Positions 6,580 to 7,831 of a stretch of 7,831 bases of DNA are shown piece by piece. The position numbers were made by a program, and so were the translations under genes. The DNA is from Opitutaceae bacterium (GTDB lineage Bacteria; Verrucomicrobiota; Verrucomicrobiae; Opitutales; Opitutaceae): NCBI GenBank assembly GCA_031266495.1, contig JAISAX010000315.1:1-7831 (forward strand), read 5' to 3'. Numbering within the stretch: the first letter of the stretch is position 1; the number at the start of each line of letters is the position of its first letter. The notes beneath the pieces were generated by a model. That model had not been told where the DNA came from. It did no database searches and worked only from the letters and a program-made list of their open reading frames with translations.

Positions 6580-7734
6580 ATGACCACGCACAAAGCAGGC
6601 ATCATCATGAACGGCGTCACCGGACGCATGGGCACCAACCAGCACTTGCTCCGCTCGATCAAGGCCATCATCGACCAGGGAGGAGTAAAACTCGCCGACG
6701 GCGAGACCATCATGCCCGACCCCATCCTCGTCGGACGCAACGCCGCCCGGCTCACCGCCCTCGCCCGGCGCGCCGGCCTGCCCGAAGAACGCACCACGAC
6801 CGACCTCGACAAAGCCCTCGCCGATCCCGCCAACCTCATCTACTTCGACTCCACCCTCACCGGCCAGCGCCCCGCCGGCGTCCGCAAAGCCATCGCCGCG
6901 AAAAAACACATCTACTGCGAAAAACCCACCGCCACCACCTCGCAGGAAGCCCTTGCCCTCTACAAGGAAGTCACCGCCGCCGGCCTCAAGAACGGCGTCG
7001 TCCAGGACAAACTCTGGCTCCCCGGCCTCGTGAAACTGAAGTACCTCATCGACACCGGCTTTTTTGGCAAAATCCTCTCCGTGCGCGGTGAATTCGGCTA
7101 CTGGGTCTTCACCGGCGAATACGAAAAACTGCAACGCCCCTCGTGGAACTACCGCAAGGAAGAAGACGGCGGCATCATCGTGGACATGCTCTGCCACTGG
7201 CAGTACGTCATCCAAAACCTCTTTGGAGAGATAAAAAGCCTCACCTGTCTCGGAGCCACGCACATCCCGCACCGCTGGGACGAAGCCGGCAAAAAGTACG
7301 CCTGCACCGCCGACGACTCCGCCTACGCGACCTTCGCGCTCGAGAACGGCATCATCTGCCACTTCAACTCCTCGTGGGCCGTGCGCGTCGATCGCGACGA
7401 CCTGCTCACCCTCCTGGTGGACGGCACCCACGGCTCCGCCGTTGCCGGCCTGCGCGACTGCAAGGCCCAGGCGCTCGCCGCCACGCCACGCTGCGTCTGG
7501 AACCCCGACATCGACAGCCCGATCAACTATAAAGACGGCTGGACGCGCGTCCCCACCAACGACACATACGACAACGCCTTCAAGGTGCAGTGGGAGCTAT
7601 TCCTGAAGCACATCATCAAAGACGACCCCTTCCCCTGGAACCTGCTCCAGGGCGCCAAAGGCGTGCAACTCGCCGAACTCGGCCTCCAGTCCTGGGCCGA
7701 CCGCAAGTGGATCGACGTACCGAAGCTCGGCTGA
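6580..7734 (+). CDS. Gfo/Idh/MocA-family NAD(P)-dependent oxidoreductase
   Basis: Members of this family oxidise or reduce sugars, inositols or related polyols with NAD(P). The 384 residues show an N-terminal Rossmann start GIIMNGVTGRMG (7-18) with a GxxGxxG spacing, then IYCEKPTA holding the family's EKP signature (E114, K115, P116; the lysine is usually catalytic). The second domain has EDGGIIVDMLCHW, where D202 and H206 match the conserved aspartate and histidine of the substrate site. No signal peptide is seen, so it is probably cytoplasmic; many relatives in this family are secreted by Tat, and this one lacks the twin-arginine signal. The ATG at 6580 places the Rossmann motif at the very N-terminus as expected. 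A nearby in-frame ATG at 6607 would cut into the Rossmann motif. Control by the divergent AraC-type gene is likely. The exact substrate cannot be read from sequence. Confidence 0.93.
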   Translation: MTTHKAGIIMNGVTGRMGTNQHLLRSIKAIIDQGGVKLADGETIMPDPILVGRNAARLTALARRAGLPEERTTTDLDKALADPANLIYFDSTLTGQRPAGVRKAIAAKKHIYCEKPTATTSQEALALYKEVTAAGLKNGVVQDKLWLPGLVKLKYLIDTGFFGKILSVRGEFGYWVFTGEYEKLQRPSWNYRKEEDGGIIVDMLCHWQYVIQNLFGEIKSLTCLGATHIPHRWDEAGKKYACTADDSAYATFALENGIICHFNSSWAVRVDRDDLLTLLVDGTHGSAVAGLRDCKAQALAATPRCVWNPDIDSPINYKDGWTRVPTNDTYDNAFKVQWELFLKHIIKDDPFPWNLLQGAKGVQLAELGLQSWADRKWIDVPKLG

Positions 7735-7747
7735 GGATTTCGGAGGA

Positions 7748-7759
7748 GGGGGGGGGGGG
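7748..7759 (+). repeat. 12-G homopolymer after the oxidoreductase gene
   Basis: Twelve G begin 13 bases after the stop codon, within GGAGGA followed by the run. It is the third 12-base G/C homopolymer in the window. Such a run forms stable secondary structures and is hard to sequence, so its length is uncertain. Confidence 0.85.
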
Positions 7760-7790
7760 TGCGCGAAATAAAGCGGTACTAAGGGCAAAC

Positions 7791-7831
7791 AAAACCCACC
7801 GCCACCACCTCGCAGGAAGCCCTTGCCCTCT
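7791..7831 (+). repeat. 41-bp exact copy of oxidoreductase codons at window end
   Basis: Positions 7791-7831 are identical to 6921-6961, which encode the EKPTATTSQEALAL region of the oxidoreductase; the match runs to the last base of the window. The base before differs (C at 7790, A at 6920). In the matching frame a TAA lies at 7780-7782 with no start codon after it, so this is not the start of a second gene as presented. It is either a partial duplication or a join made in assembly. Confidence 0.85.

Noticed and set aside
6490..7431. 313-residue open frame on the minus strand over the oxidoreductase
   Set aside because: It lies opposite a clear Gfo/Idh/MocA gene; its glycine/valine/glutamate-rich product reflects the complement of C-ending codons.
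7791..7831. Start of a second, paralogous oxidoreductase gene
   Set aside because: The matching frame has a stop just upstream and no start codon, and the 41-bp identity is exact, unlike a diverged paralogue.
1..7831. tRNA, rRNA or known riboswitch
   Set aside because: No cloverleaf, rRNA core segment or riboswitch-like conserved core was recognised on either strand by eye.

Overview
This is a high-GC bacterial segment with strongly C/G-ending codons. It holds four well-supported protein genes separated by unusually repeat-rich intergenic DNA. The gene set is a large intracellular-type GH38 alpha-mannosidase, a sensor histidine kinase, an AraC-type cupin regulator and a divergent Gfo/Idh/MocA oxidoreductase. 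Together with intergenic repeats of the GTGTC..TTAGTGGTTAA kind and starts without Shine-Dalgarno motifs, it suggests a carbohydrate-degrading Verrucomicrobiota, perhaps Opitutaceae. That placement is an inference from style and content; no marker gene is present.

Layout. Bases 1-197 are a C-rich leader. Bases 198-3284 (+) encode a complete GH38 alpha-mannosidase of about 1028 residues with all the expected metal-site motifs and an in-frame run of 12 C. Bases 3285-3579, between convergent genes, hold a dispersed-type repeat and a chain of four hairpins. Bases 3580-4932 (-) encode a two-TM HAMP/HisKA/HATPase histidine kinase. I place its start at an internal GTG, not at the most upstream GTG (5025). 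No response regulator is in the window. Bases 5046-5549 carry nested repeats: a large inverted repeat built from 10-bp units, a 21-bp-period tandem pair, a near-perfect palindrome and a 139-bp MITE-like element flanked by a 7-bp direct duplication. Bases 5550-6326 (-) encode the AraC-family regulator. A 253-bp divergent control region follows, then the oxidoreductase at 6580-7734 (+). The last 97 bases contain a run of 12 G and end in an exact 41-bp copy of an internal piece of the oxidoreductase gene.

Functionally, the mannosidase would release mannose from mannosides or mannan-derived oligosaccharides. The AraC regulator probably senses a small ligand, perhaps a sugar, through its cupin domain and may control the divergent NAD(P)-dependent sugar-type dehydrogenase. 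The kinase may be unrelated.

The protein genes belong to known families. The main novelty is in the repeats: a MITE-like element that seems to have landed inside a copy of another repeat family, with its target duplication visible. Three separate 12-base G/C homopolymers and the 41-bp duplication at the window edge also merit checking; the last may be an assembly artefact.
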